DNA of 64,000 nucleotides. Origin: Beijerinckiaceae bacterium. GTDB taxonomy: Bacteria > Pseudomonadota > Alphaproteobacteria > Rhizobiales > Beijerinckiaceae. The position numbers and the translations under genes are program-made. The DNA lies in NCBI GenBank assembly GCA_004564215.1, contig CP024846.1:2294001-2358000 (forward strand), given 5' to 3'. The notes beneath the pieces were generated by a model. That model was not told the DNA's origin and made no database searches. It saw only the letters and a program-made list of their open reading frames with translations. Positions 27,224-35,860 of this stretch are shown here, piece after piece; the first letter of the stretch is position 1, and the number at the start of each line of letters is the position of its first letter.

Positions 27224-29010
27224 CCGTCTTGTCCTTCGGCGAAATTCTTAAGCGCGGCATTCTCATGCCGCGTCGTAAAGGCCTGAAAGCTTTCCGAAGG
27301 CGCGGCGCGATGTGCGAGATAGGCCTTGAGCAGGTTCTCCACCCGCAAGGGCGCATCCTCGGCTTTCACATCGCGCAAAATCTCCCGCCCGATCGCGCCT
27401 GTGGGTCCAAAGCCGCCACCGGCAACGATGTGGTAGCCATCGGTTGTATCGCCCTCGGCATTGAGCGCGACTCGGGCGGCGATGAGACCGATGTCGCCAA
27501 TGTAATGCTGCGCGCAGGAATGATGACAGCCGGTGAGATGGATGTTGACCGGCTGATCGAGATTGACGCGCGGTTCGCACCAGTTGGCGATCTGCTCGGC
27601 GTGGGCTTTGGTATCGGCGGCGGAAAACCGGCACCCGCGCGAGCCCGTGCAGGCGACGAGGCCGGCGCGGATGGAGGAGGCCCGCCAATCGAGTCCGGCC
27701 GTTTCCACCGCCGCCTTGGCATCTGCGAGACGGGCTTCGGGGATCCCCGAAATCAAAAGATTCTGCCAGACCGTGAGGCGCAAGTCTCCGTCGCCGAAGT
27801 CCCGCGCGATCGCGGCAAGCGCGCGCATTTGCGCACAATCCATTTTCCCGACCGGCAGAACAACACCAAGATAGAAGAGACCTTCCTGCTTTTGCGGATG
27901 CGCGCCGATATGCGCTTGGCGATCCTGCATTGGCCGGGAGAGAATATGCCTCTCGTCGACGCGGGAAATTTTTCGCCCGAGCTGCTCTTCGACCTTGGCA
28001 AGAAAACCGTCGAGACCCCGGCCCTCGGCGACGTAACGGTCGAGCACATATTTCAGCCGTGCCTTCGCCCGGTTGGTGCGGTCGCCTTCGGCAATGAAAA
28101 CCCGCACGATGGCATCCGCGACGTCCGTTGCCTCAGTGGGCCGGACAATGGCGCCCGTCTCCCGCGCAAGGTCCCGATGCCCGGTAATGCCGCCGACGAT
28201 CAGTTTGAACCACACGCCGGGATCAACGCCCGCACCTTCAGCGATTTCGACGGCTTGAAAGCCGATGTCATTGGTATCCTCAAGCGTCGGAACCGAACCG
28301 CCTCCATCGAAGGCAACATTGAATTTGCGGGGCAGCCCGGAAAGCGTGCGCTGGTTGAGAATGTGAAAGTGCCACGCGCGGGCAAACGGCCGCGTGTCGA
28401 TAAGTTCATTCACGCCGATCCCGGCGGTGGCGTCGCCCGTTACGTTTCGGATGTTATCGGCGCCGGCACCGCGCGAGGTCAGGCCCAAATCCTGCAGCCC
28501 TTCCACGACATTCAGGGAGTCGTGCGCGGCGATTTCGCGGATTTGCAGATTGGCGCGGGTCGTCACATGGGCATAGCCGCCAGCGAATTTTTCGGCGAGA
28601 TCGGCGACGCCGGCAAATTGCCAATGCGAGAGAATGCCGTTGGGGATGCGCAGCCGGCACATATAGCTGTCCTGGGCCGGCGCGACATAAAAGAGACCAT
28701 AATAACGCCAGCGGAAATTATCGGCGGCTTTCGGATATTCCTTGCGGTCGGCCTGGTCGCGCAGCCGATGATAGGCATCGAAGGGGTGTTCTTCGCGTTT
28801 CCATTTCTCCTGGTCGGCAAGTTTTTTGCCGCCTCTGATGAACTCGTCCTGGGCCAGCAGATGCGGGGCGTCGGGACCCGATGGCTTCGGCTCCAAAGCC
28901 GTCGGGGCGGGGCTGGCTGGAGGCAATAAACCTTTGCCCCCGCGCGCCTGGATGCCGGAGACAAATCCTTCGAGATAGCGTTTTTGTTCGGGAGTAAAAT
29001 CGCCTGACAT
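27220..29010 (-). CDS. nirA: NirA-type sirohaem nitrite/sulfite reductase
   Basis: The 596-residue protein is a one-chain sirohaem/4Fe-4S reductase that takes nitrite to ammonium with six electrons. The two cluster/haem motifs are VACTGSRGCRFS and LTGCHHSCAQHYIGD. Two ferredoxin-like sirohaem domains repeat in tandem. Its N-terminus has FTPEQKRYLEGFVSGI (residues 5-20), which closely matches the N-terminus of the neighbouring flavoreductase. This ATG has GAGG upstream; a GTG 12 bp earlier would overlap the previous gene by 4 bp. Nitrite is preferred over sulfite from operon context. Confidence 0.9.
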   Translation of the reverse strand: MSGDFTPEQKRYLEGFVSGIQARGGKGLLPPASPAPTALEPKPSGPDAPHLLAQDEFIRGGKKLADQEKWKREEHPFDAYHRLRDQADRKEYPKAADNFRWRYYGLFYVAPAQDSYMCRLRIPNGILSHWQFAGVADLAEKFAGGYAHVTTRANLQIREIAAHDSLNVVEGLQDLGLTSRGAGADNIRNVTGDATAGIGVNELIDTRPFARAWHFHILNQRTLSGLPRKFNVAFDGGGSVPTLEDTNDIGFQAVEIAEGAGVDPGVWFKLIVGGITGHRDLARETGAIVRPTEATDVADAIVRVFIAEGDRTNRAKARLKYVLDRYVAEGRGLDGFLAKVEEQLGRKISRVDERHILSRPMQDRQAHIGAHPQKQEGLFYLGVVLPVGKMDCAQMRALAAIARDFGDGDLRLTVWQNLLISGIPEARLADAKAAVETAGLDWRASSIRAGLVACTGSRGCRFSAADTKAHAEQIANWCEPRVNLDQPVNIHLTGCHHSCAQHYIGDIGLIAARVALNAEGDTTDGYHIVAGGGFGPTGAIGREILRDVKAEDAPLRVENLLKAYLAHRAAPSESFQAFTTRHENAALKNFAEGQDG

Positions 29011-29018
29011 CGACAGCC

Positions 29019-30236
29019 TCACGCGGCTTGAGGCAGCGCGAGCGCCGGCCCGAAGGCAAGCAGATCGCGCATTTGGGAGACGTCGGCATGCGAGCGGATC
29101 AGATCGAGGTACCAGAGCCCGTCGGCGCTATCGCCAAACAGTACAACGCCCTTCAGCCGGTGGTCTTCGATGACGAACTTTTTATAAAAGCCTGCGCCAT
29201 CATCCTCGATCATGACGACTTCGCTCGTCGGGCCTTCCATGAAGTCCCCGGCGGAAAACAGATTGACACCCGATACTTTTAGATTGGTTGCGAGTGTCGA
29301 GCCGGCATAGGTGGCGGTGGTCTCCCCGGCGAGGCGGCGGGCCAGGATTTTTGCCTGTTCATAGGCCGGCTCAACGAGGCCATAGACGTTGCTGCGATGC
29401 TCCGCGCATTCGCCAAGCGCGAAGATGTTGGCATCGCTAGTGGCGAGACCATCGTCAACGACGATGCCGCGACCAACCGCGAGCCCGGCCCGGCGCGCGA
29501 GCTCCACATGAGGCTTTATGCCGACCGCGCAGACCACGAAATCAGCGGGGAGAATACGCCCATCGGACAATTCGAGCGCCTTCGCACGGGCCTCTCCGAC
29601 AACCCTCGCCGTGTCGGCCCCGAGCAGAACCTCGACCCCCTTGGCCTCGATCGCGCTTTTCAAAAGGGCGGCCGCATGGGGATCAAGCTGACGCTCCATC
29701 AGGCGGTCCATCAAATGCACGAGTGTCACCTCGACCCCGGCCTTGGCGAGGCCATAGGCCGCCTCTATGCCGAGCAAGCCGCCGCCGATCACAGCCGCGC
29801 GGGCGCCCGGCCGCATCAGGGCGCGCATCGCGCCAACGTCGGCGAGATCGCGGAACGTCAAGACATTTTCCAGATCCATGCCGGGCTTCGGCAGCTTGAT
29901 CGGTTGCGAGCCGGTCGCCAGCACGAGCTTGGAATAGGAAAAGCATTGGCCGCTCGCCAGATTGACCGTTCGGCGATCCCGGTCGATTGAGGCAACTGCC
30001 TGTCCATCGAGGGTCGTCACGCCGCGCCCGCTCCACCAGTGCCGCGGCTTGAGTTCGAGCGAACCTTCGTCGACCTCTCCGGCGAGCAACGACGACAACA
30101 AAACGCGATTGTAGGAGAGCCGGGGTTCGGCGCCGATCACGATCACGCTGTAGCGGCCGAGAGCACGCCGAGTCAGCTCGTCGACGAAGCGGGTGGCAGC
30201 CATGCCGTTGCCGACAACAACCAATGGTTCGCTCAT
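29019..30236 (-). CDS. NirB N-terminal-type FAD-dependent NAD(P)H reductase
   Basis: The 405-residue protein resembles the FAD/NAD half of NADH-dependent nitrite reductase NirB (VVVGNGMAATRFVDEL, VIGGGLLGIEAAYGLAKAG, FALGECAEHR). It stops before the BFD 2Fe-2S and sirohaem parts, so it is a stand-alone reductase of pyridine nucleotide-disulfide type. It probably feeds electrons from NAD(P)H towards NasA or NirA (inference). The start MSEPLVVVGNG is used; a longer version would overlap the nrtD end by 32 bp. Confidence 0.88.
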   Translation of the reverse strand: MSEPLVVVGNGMAATRFVDELTRRALGRYSVIVIGAEPRLSYNRVLLSSLLAGEVDEGSLELKPRHWWSGRGVTTLDGQAVASIDRDRRTVNLASGQCFSYSKLVLATGSQPIKLPKPGMDLENVLTFRDLADVGAMRALMRPGARAAVIGGGLLGIEAAYGLAKAGVEVTLVHLMDRLMERQLDPHAAALLKSAIEAKGVEVLLGADTARVVGEARAKALELSDGRILPADFVVCAVGIKPHVELARRAGLAVGRGIVVDDGLATSDANIFALGECAEHRSNVYGLVEPAYEQAKILARRLAGETTATYAGSTLATNLKVSGVNLFSAGDFMEGPTSEVVMIEDDGAGFYKKFVIEDHRLKGVVLFGDSADGLWYLDLIRSHADVSQMRDLLAFGPALALPQAA

Positions 30237-30243
30237 GGCTATC

Positions 30244-31041
30244 TCACGCCGCCTCGACATAGCTGTGTCGTTCATAGAGGAATTTCAGCACCCTTTCGCG
30301 CAGGTGGATGTAGGTCTCGTCGACGGCGAGTTCGAGCCGCTGGCGCGGTCGCGCGAGCGGCACGTCGAGCACTTCGCCGATGCGCGCGGAGGGGCCATTC
30401 GTCATCATCACGATGCGGTCCGAGAGAAGCACCGCCTCGTCGACATCATGGGTGATCATGATGACCGTGTTGTTGAGCGTCGAATGGATGCGCATGACGC
30501 TGTCTTGCAAATGGGCACGGGTCAGCGCATCGAGCGCGCCGAAGGGCTCGTCGAGAAGGAGCACTTTTGGCTCCATGGCGAGGGCGCGGGCGATTCCGAC
30601 GCGCTGTTTCATCCCGCCGGAGATTTCCGAGACATGCTTGTCCTTGGCATGCGTCATCTGCACGAGATCGAGGTTATGCAGGCACCATTGATGCCGCTCG
30701 GCCCGCGATTTGACGCCCCCGAAAACCTTGTCGACGGCGAGCTTCACATTTCCATAGACCGTGAGCCAGGGCAGAAGACTGTGGTTTTGGAAGACGATCG
30801 CCCGATCGGGGCCGGGACTGTCGACTTGGCGGTCCTCCAGAAGGATCGCTCCGGTCGTCACGTCGGTCAGGCCCGCCAGAAGATTGAGGACAGTCGACTT
30901 GCCGCATCCGGAATGGCCAATGATGGAGACAAATTGGCCTCTTTCGATCGAGAGGTCGATGTCCTTCAACACTTCTGTCGTCGAGTTGCCGCGTGAAAAA
31001 CTTTTCGTGACATGATCAATTCTGAGATAGGGACGAGCCAT
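30244..31041 (-). CDS. nrtD: Nitrate ABC transporter ATP-binding protein
   Basis: The 265-residue ATPase has the Walker A motif GHSGCGKST, the signature SEISGGMKQRVGIARAL, Walker B VLLLDEPFGALDA and the switch His. It lacks the C-terminal NrtA-like sensor domain of cyanobacterial NrtC, so it is the NrtD/NasD type. It powers uptake of nitrate or nitrite with NrtA and NrtB. It lies 10 bp downstream of nrtB. AAGGG precedes the ATG. Confidence 0.92.
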   Translation of the reverse strand: MARPYLRIDHVTKSFSRGNSTTEVLKDIDLSIERGQFVSIIGHSGCGKSTVLNLLAGLTDVTTGAILLEDRQVDSPGPDRAIVFQNHSLLPWLTVYGNVKLAVDKVFGGVKSRAERHQWCLHNLDLVQMTHAKDKHVSEISGGMKQRVGIARALAMEPKVLLLDEPFGALDALTRAHLQDSVMRIHSTLNNTVIMITHDVDEAVLLSDRIVMMTNGPSARIGEVLDVPLARPRQRLELAVDETYIHLRERVLKFLYERHSYVEAA

Positions 31042-31051
31042 GGGGGCACCC

Positions 31052-31963
31052 TTAATTTGCAACTGTGCCACGGGTGACGAACGCGCCGATCGCGCCGACT
31101 AGGCGGTCAAGCACGAAGCCGGTGAGGCCAATGTAGCCGAGAGCAACGATGATGTCGGGCAGGCGCGAGGAATTCCAGGCATCCCAGATGAAGAACCCGA
31201 TGCCGACGCCGCCGGTCAGCATTTCCGCCGCGACAATGGCGAGCCACGCAAGGCCGATGCCGATCCGCAAGCCGGTGAAGATGTAGGGCGCCGCGGATGG
31301 GACCATGATCTTGGTAAAAAATTCAAAGGGATTGAGCCGGAGGACCCGCGCGACGTTACGATAATCATTCGGGATATTGCGAATGCCGACGGCGGTGTTG
31401 ATGATGATCGGCCAAATGCTCGTGATGAAAATCACAAAGATTGCCGAGGGATTGCTGTCGCGGAAAGCCGCGAGCGCAAGCGGCAGCCAGGCAAGCGGTG
31501 GCACGGTGCGCAGCACCTGGAAGATCGGGTCGAGCCCGCGCATCGCCCAAACCGATTGGCCGACCAGCGTTCCCAAAAGAATTCCGACGATGGACGCGAG
31601 ACCGAAACCGACCATGACGCGCTCGACGGAAACCAGGACACGAAAGCCAAGGCCGATGTCCTGCGGTCCATTGTTGAAGAAAGGATGCCGGATGAGATCG
31701 CCCGCTTCCGCCCAAACGACGGAAGGGGATGGCAGAGTGGCGCCCGACCGTGAACAAAGAATCTGCCAGATGAACAGGATGACGGCGAGCATCACCAGCG
31801 GCGGCAGAAGGTTCCCCATCACGCCCCGCGCCAGCGCCCGAGCGCCAAGGCCGGCGCTCTTCAGCAGCGAAACTTTGCGGGGCATCGAGGATAGCGGTTT
31901 TCGCTTTGGCGCAAGTCCATCCTGCGCGGCCGCAGTTTCTTGCTGCAAGGCGGAAAGGGACAT
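31052..31963 (-). CDS. nrtB: Nitrate ABC transporter permease
   Basis: The 303-residue inner membrane permease shows about six hydrophobic helices and the EAA-type loop (RNIPNDYRNVARVLRLNPFEFF). Family features such as FQVLRTVPPLAWLPLAL and FFIWDAWNSSRLPDI fit NrtB. The N-terminal 40 residues are polar and cytosolic. GGAG lies 7 bp before the chosen ATG; an earlier ATG overlapping the nrtA stop by 4 bp is also possible. It pairs with NrtA and NrtD. Confidence 0.92.
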   Translation of the reverse strand: MSLSALQQETAAAQDGLAPKRKPLSSMPRKVSLLKSAGLGARALARGVMGNLLPPLVMLAVILFIWQILCSRSGATLPSPSVVWAEAGDLIRHPFFNNGPQDIGLGFRVLVSVERVMVGFGLASIVGILLGTLVGQSVWAMRGLDPIFQVLRTVPPLAWLPLALAAFRDSNPSAIFVIFITSIWPIIINTAVGIRNIPNDYRNVARVLRLNPFEFFTKIMVPSAAPYIFTGLRIGIGLAWLAIVAAEMLTGGVGIGFFIWDAWNSSRLPDIIVALGYIGLTGFVLDRLVGAIGAFVTRGTVAN

Positions 31964-32007
31964 CAAAATCTCCGTCTGTGGGGGACGCTCGCTTGAAGCG
32001 TGTCGGG

Positions 32008-33327
32008 TCATGCGATGCGCTTGATCGCTAGGCTTTTGAGATAGGCGGATGTGTTCGCGGGATCGAAGACCTTGCCGTCGAAGAAGGTTTCCTTGCCGCG
32101 TGAAGAGGATTTCGGCACGTCGGCCGCGGCAACGCCAAGCGTTTTGGCGGCCTCGCGCCACAGATCCTCGCGGTTGACCTTGTCAACCAGCGCGGTGATG
32201 TCGGTTGAAGGATCGAACTTGCCCCAGCGAATATCTTCGGCCACGAACCAAGCATCATGGCTCTTGAACGGATAGGATACGCCGCCGGCCCAGAATTTCA
32301 TCGCGAGATCGGTGCCGTTGGCGACGCGTCCATTGCCGTAGTTGATGTCCCCCTTCAGCCGGCCGAGCACGTCGGCAACGGGCACGTTGAACCACTGCCG
32401 CTTGCCGAGAATGGCCGCCATCTCTTCTTTATTCTCGGGCTTGTCGCACCATTGCTGGGCCTCCATCACAGCCATCAGCAGCGCCTTCGCGGCCTTTGGA
32501 TTTTTGTCGACCCATGCCGCGCGCAGACCCAGCGCTTTTTCGGGATGCCGCTTCCAGATTTCGCCGGTCGTGCAGGCCGTAAATCCGATCCCCTGGTTGA
32601 CGAGTTGCTCGTTCCAGGGCTCGCCGACGCAGAAGGCGTCCATATTGCCGACCTTCATATTGGCGACCATTTGGGGCGGCGGCACAACGATGGTCGAAAC
32701 ATCCTTGTCCGGGTCGATTCCGCCGGCGGCCAGCCAGTAGCGGATCCACAGATCATGGGTGCCGCCCGGAAAGGTCATCGCAATCTTGACGTCCTTGCCG
32801 TCGGCTTTCTTCTTGGCGAAGATTTCCTTCAGCGGCGTGGAATCGAGCCCGACTTTCGACTCCTTATATTCGTTCGAGACCGAGATCCCCTGGCTGTCGT
32901 AATTGAGCCGCGCGAGGAGATAGATCGGCACCGGGACATTGTTTTGGGTGACCTTGCCGGTCGAGATCAGATAGGGCATTGGCGAAAGCATATGCGCGCC
33001 GTCTATGCCGTTCGATTCGGAACCGAGCACGAGATTGTCGCGCGTCGCGCCCCAGGACGCCTGCTTGGCGACCGACACGTCGGTCAGCCCGTATTTATCG
33101 AAGAGGCTTTTTTCCTTGGCGATGATGAGTGGCGCCGCATCGGTCAGTGCGATGAAGCCGAGCACCAGTTTTGTCACCTCCGGTCCCGCGGTCTCCGCGA
33201 ATACGCCGGCCGGAAAGGCGCTCTGCGCGGCGGCCATCAGCGCGGTGGTCCCGGCAAGGCTCGCGCTCGACGCGAGGAGCGACCGGCGTGTCAATCCGCC
33301 TGAGCCGCGCGAAGTTTTGGATTGCAT
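32008..33327 (-). CDS. nrtA: Nitrate ABC transporter substrate-binding protein (Tat-exported)
   Basis: The 439-residue periplasmic binding protein starts with a Tat signal (GGLTRRSLLASSASLAGTTALM) and matches NrtA: LVLGFIALTDAAPLIIAKEKSLFDKYGL, AYKES-type lobes and GNMDAFCVGEPWNEQ. It delivers nitrate to NrtB. GGAG 6 bp before the ATG decides the start over an ATG 12 bp earlier. It is the first gene of the operon, directly behind a sigma-54 promoter, leader hairpins and an intrinsic terminator. Confidence 0.94.
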   Translation of the reverse strand: MQSKTSRGSGGLTRRSLLASSASLAGTTALMAAAQSAFPAGVFAETAGPEVTKLVLGFIALTDAAPLIIAKEKSLFDKYGLTDVSVAKQASWGATRDNLVLGSESNGIDGAHMLSPMPYLISTGKVTQNNVPVPIYLLARLNYDSQGISVSNEYKESKVGLDSTPLKEIFAKKKADGKDVKIAMTFPGGTHDLWIRYWLAAGGIDPDKDVSTIVVPPPQMVANMKVGNMDAFCVGEPWNEQLVNQGIGFTACTTGEIWKRHPEKALGLRAAWVDKNPKAAKALLMAVMEAQQWCDKPENKEEMAAILGKRQWFNVPVADVLGRLKGDINYGNGRVANGTDLAMKFWAGGVSYPFKSHDAWFVAEDIRWGKFDPSTDITALVDKVNREDLWREAAKTLGVAAADVPKSSSRGKETFFDGKVFDPANTSAYLKSLAIKRIA

Positions 33328-33346
33328 GTAGAGCTCCATCACGAAC

Positions 33347-33398
33347 AAAAAAAAGCCGCTGGCAGACCGCAGCACGAATGCGATGGTCAGTCAGCGGC
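33347..33398 (-). terminator. Intrinsic terminator (attenuator) in the nrtA leader
   Basis: On the minus strand a 7-bp stem GCCGCTG/CAGCGGC (33392-33398 with 33355-33361), extended by an inner GACC/GGTC pairing, is followed by eight U (33347-33354). It ends only 19 bp before the nrtA ATG, so by default it would cut off the operon. This is the hallmark of antitermination control. Confidence 0.88.
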
Positions 33399-33410
33399 GT
33401 TGCTGGTTGT

Positions 33411-33454
33411 CGGGCCCGCCATTGGACCCGGCAGGGATCGTAGGGAGCCGATCC
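33411..33454 (-). promoter_or_regulatory. Two leader hairpins, candidate ANTAR (NasT) RNA target
   Basis: Two stems lie in tandem with a 4-nt linker. The first is GGAUCG/CGAUCC (33454-33435) with an 8-nt loop. The second is a 7-bp stem (33430-33411) with the hexaloop AAUGGC, which has A1 and G4 as known for ANTAR protein targets. Both come before the attenuator, and the region starts at the predicted transcription start. The first loop departs from the hexaloop rule. Confidence 0.6.
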
Positions 33455-33465
33455 GCAATGCACGT

Positions 33466-33481
33466 CGCAAGTCTTATGCCA
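33466..33481 (-). promoter_or_regulatory. Sigma-54 promoter of the nrtA operon
   Basis: TGGCATAAGACTTGCG on the minus strand matches TGGCAC-N5-TTGCA with GG and GC exactly 10 bp apart. The predicted start is about 33455, directly before the first leader hairpin. It suggests NtrC-type nitrogen control in addition to NasST. No NtrC site was identified. Confidence 0.75.
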
Positions 33482-33632
33482 GCCCGAACGATGCGGGGTT
33501 TCTCCTCTGCACGACCGCAGGCGAGTCTCAGCTCTTTGATGGGACCGATGGGCGTTGGTGCGGCATTCCGCACTTATGCTGCACATGCTGCGTACTTACT
33601 GTGCAACGCACCTTTGTTTGATCAGTCGTTGG

Positions 33633-34763
33633 TCAGGATCCGCCCTCGGCCTTCAGGGCAGCAAGGTAGGCAGGAATGTCGTCCGGCGAAAATGCCGGGC
33701 CGTCAAACGCAACCGGCATTTCCGTGGCGCCGGTCATCGAAGGCCCCAAACCCGGCGCATAGACGGCCGCGGCGGTCTTGGCGTTCGTCTCCGAATAGGC
33801 GGTTTGCCCGGCCGCCACCATCTGGGCGTAAAGCCAAAGCGCGCGCGCCGGATCCGCTTTGATCGCCCCCTCGTCGAGCCGCAGCCCGGTGGCGACCCGC
33901 GCGGGGCCGGAGGCAGGCGCATCGGCGCCGAGCACTTGATCAATGGTCTCGGCGCTCACGCCGGGCTCGGTCATGTTTGTCAGCAGGGTCACCAGGGCGC
34001 TCCGGTTGCTGGCGCTTCCCGCCCAGCGCGAGGCCTCGGCGATGGACTGCGCCAGCGAACGGACCTCTTCGGGGTGCGTCTGTGCCCAGTCCGCCCGGAG
34101 CGCCAGCACTTTTTCCGGACAGTCGCGGACAATGTCCGTCCCGGAATGGAGGATGATCCCGACGCCCGCCGAGACCGCCAGCGCGTTCCATGGCGCGCCG
34201 ACACAAAAGCCGTCCAACTGCCCCTTGCGCAGCGTTTCGACCATGAACGGCGGCGGCACGACGACGAGCCTTACATCCTGGTCGGGGTCGAGATTGCCCG
34301 CCCGCAACCACAGCCGCAATTGATAATGATGGCTGGAGAAAGGGAAGACATGGCCGAACGTGAGCGGCGGCTCCCCTTTCGCGAGGCGCGCCGCGGCGAT
34401 CCGGGCGAGCGCCTTGGCGGTGACTCGCGGGTCCCTCATGTCGCCCTGCGCTTCCTGGCGCAAAGCCTCGAACAAAACCTTCGAAACCGTAAACGCATTG
34501 CCGTTGAGCCCGAGTGCGACCGGCGCGACAAGCGGCATTTGCAGCTGGCCGATGCCGAGCGTGACGGCGATGGCGGCTGGCGCCAGCATATGGGCGGCCT
34601 CAAAATGACCGGCGACCAGTCGGTCGCGAATATTTGCCCATGAGGTTTCGCGCACGAGCTCGATGTCGAGGCCCCCGGCGCGCGCGAAGTCCCGCGCTTT
34701 CGCGACGTGGAGCAAGGCCGCATCGGTCAGCGGCACATATCCGATACGGAGCCGTGTCGTCAT
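33633..34763 (-). CDS. nasS: Nitrate/nitrite sensor NasS
   Basis: The 376-residue protein is NrtA-like (RIGYVPLTDAALLHVAKARDF, DGFCVGAPWNALAVSAG) but has no signal peptide, so it is cytosolic. In the NasST system NasS binds nitrate or nitrite and otherwise holds NasT inactive. It overlaps nasT by 4 bp (ATGA) and precedes the nrtA leader. Cytosolic NrtA paralogues next to an ANTAR protein are diagnostic of NasS. Confidence 0.93.
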   Translation of the reverse strand: MTTRLRIGYVPLTDAALLHVAKARDFARAGGLDIELVRETSWANIRDRLVAGHFEAAHMLAPAAIAVTLGIGQLQMPLVAPVALGLNGNAFTVSKVLFEALRQEAQGDMRDPRVTAKALARIAAARLAKGEPPLTFGHVFPFSSHHYQLRLWLRAGNLDPDQDVRLVVVPPPFMVETLRKGQLDGFCVGAPWNALAVSAGVGIILHSGTDIVRDCPEKVLALRADWAQTHPEEVRSLAQSIAEASRWAGSASNRSALVTLLTNMTEPGVSAETIDQVLGADAPASGPARVATGLRLDEGAIKADPARALWLYAQMVAAGQTAYSETNAKTAAAVYAPGLGPSMTGATEMPVAFDGPAFSPDDIPAYLAALKAEGGS

Positions 34764-35344
34764 CGCAAAAGCTCCGCAGCGGTGATGATGGATCGGGCAA
34801 TGTCGGCGATTTTCTTGTTTTCGTTCATCGCCGTCTGACGCATGAGGGCATAGGCTTGCTCTTCGGGTATGGACTTGGCCCGCATGATCAAGGCTTTCGC
34901 CCGGTCGATCGCCTTGCGGTCCTCGATCTGCGACTTCGCCTGTTCGAGTTCGCCCTTGAGCTTGGCGAAAACATTGAAGCGGCTGATTGTCGTGTCGAGA
35001 ATGGGCTTCACGCGGTCCTTGCGAAGACCATCGACGATATAGGCCGAAACGCCGGCGTCCATCGCCGCATTGATCATCGCGGTATCGGAATGATCGACGA
35101 ACATCGCCACGGGCCGCGCCACGGAGCGGCTCACGACGAACATTTGTTCGAGAACGTCGCGGCTCGGGCTTTCGAGATCGATCAGAATGACGTCCGGGTC
35201 GATTACCCGCAGGCGATCGAGCAACTCGGCGGTGTCGTCGATGCGCACCACGCTCATGTGTCCAGCCTCGCGCAAGCCTTCTTCGAGAACGGCCGCCCGC
35301 AACGGGTTTTTGTCGATGACGGCGATGCGCAGGTCCCGTTTCAA
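34760..35344 (-). CDS. nasT: ANTAR-domain transcription antiterminator NasT
   Basis: The protein has a receiver-like domain (RIAVIDKNPLRAAVLEEGL, DPDVILIDLESPSRD) and a C-terminal ANTAR helical domain (AKSQIEDRKAIDRAKALIM...ALMRQTAMNENKKIADIA). It binds hairpin pairs in leader RNA to prevent termination. No ATG fits: the start is probably TTG at 35344 with GGAG 5 bp upstream; another TTG lies at 35365. The expected target is the leader before nrtA. NasS controls it by protein contact. Confidence 0.93.
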   Translation of the reverse strand: MKRDLRIAVIDKNPLRAAVLEEGLREAGHMSVVRIDDTAELLDRLRVIDPDVILIDLESPSRDVLEQMFVVSRSVARPVAMFVDHSDTAMINAAMDAGVSAYIVDGLRKDRVKPILDTTISRFNVFAKLKGELEQAKSQIEDRKAIDRAKALIMRAKSIPEEQAYALMRQTAMNENKKIADIARSIITAAELLR

Positions 35345-35376
35345 AGAAACTCCATGAGCTTGCAAAAGCGCTCTAT

Positions 35377-35392
35377 AGCATGCGGCACGCCA
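35377..35392 (-). promoter_or_regulatory. Possible sigma-54 promoter of nasT-nasS
   Basis: TGGCGTGCCGCATGCT on the minus strand has GG and GC with the correct 10-bp spacing but three departures from TGGCAC-N5-TTGC. It would start transcription near 35365, compatible with the TTG at 35344. It is weaker than the site in front of nrtA. Confidence 0.35.
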
Positions 35393-35450
35393 TGCCGGGT
35401 TTTCCGCCGAAGCCGGGTGGGGGCCGGCGTTTTGGCCGGATTCCTCCGAA

Positions 35451-35480
35451 TTGACTTGCTTCGCGGGTTGCCTCTATAAG
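35451..35480 (+). promoter_or_regulatory. Housekeeping promoter upstream of rpmH
   Basis: TTGACT (35451-35456) and TATAAG (35475-35480) are separated by 18 bp. This is a good sigma-70-type promoter, and the start would be near 35487. It leaves a leader of about 170 nt before rpmH, which also contains short GC-rich inverted segments. It probably drives rpmH-rnpA-yidC-engB. Confidence 0.7.
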
Positions 35481-35656
35481 AAGCCCGATTTTCGGTCCTG
35501 ATGAAAACGTGCCTTTCCCCGTGAAGGGAGGGCGGTTTTTTGATGGGCTGCGTCGCCGCTAGGTGATAACACGCGCGTGCCGGCTGGACCTGAGGAATTC
35601 GGGTTTTGCCGCAGGGGCGGGTATTGCTTTTTTGTGACGGAATTTGGAGCGGAACG

Positions 35657-35791
35657 GTGAAGCGGACGTATCAACCAAGTAAGCTTGTGCGCAAGCGGCG
35701 GCACGGGTTTAGGGCAAGGATGGCAACAGTCGGTGGCCGCAAGGTCATCGCGGCGCGGCGCGCGCGCGGTCGGAAGCGGCTGTCGGCGTGA
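35657..35791 (+). CDS. rpmH: 50S ribosomal protein L34
   Basis: This 44-residue basic protein ([20 protein letters not shown]...) is ribosomal protein L34, which sits deep in 23S rRNA. GTG is the start, with GGAG 7 bp upstream; the longer reading frame would add 17 non-L34 residues. It begins the rpmH-rnpA-yidC cluster, which is often near the chromosome origin. Confidence 0.97.
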   Translation: MKRTYQPSKLVRKRRHGFRARMATVGGRKVIAARRARGRKRLSA

Positions 35792-35860
35792 TTTCTTTGC
35801 GCAGTTTTTTCTCTCGCGGGGCGGGGATTTTATCGTCTCGCTTCGGCTGGATTCAACTCG

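Noticed and set aside
27190..28929. Open frame of 579 codons opposite nirA
   Set aside because: Antisense shadow; nirA motifs on the other strand are complete.
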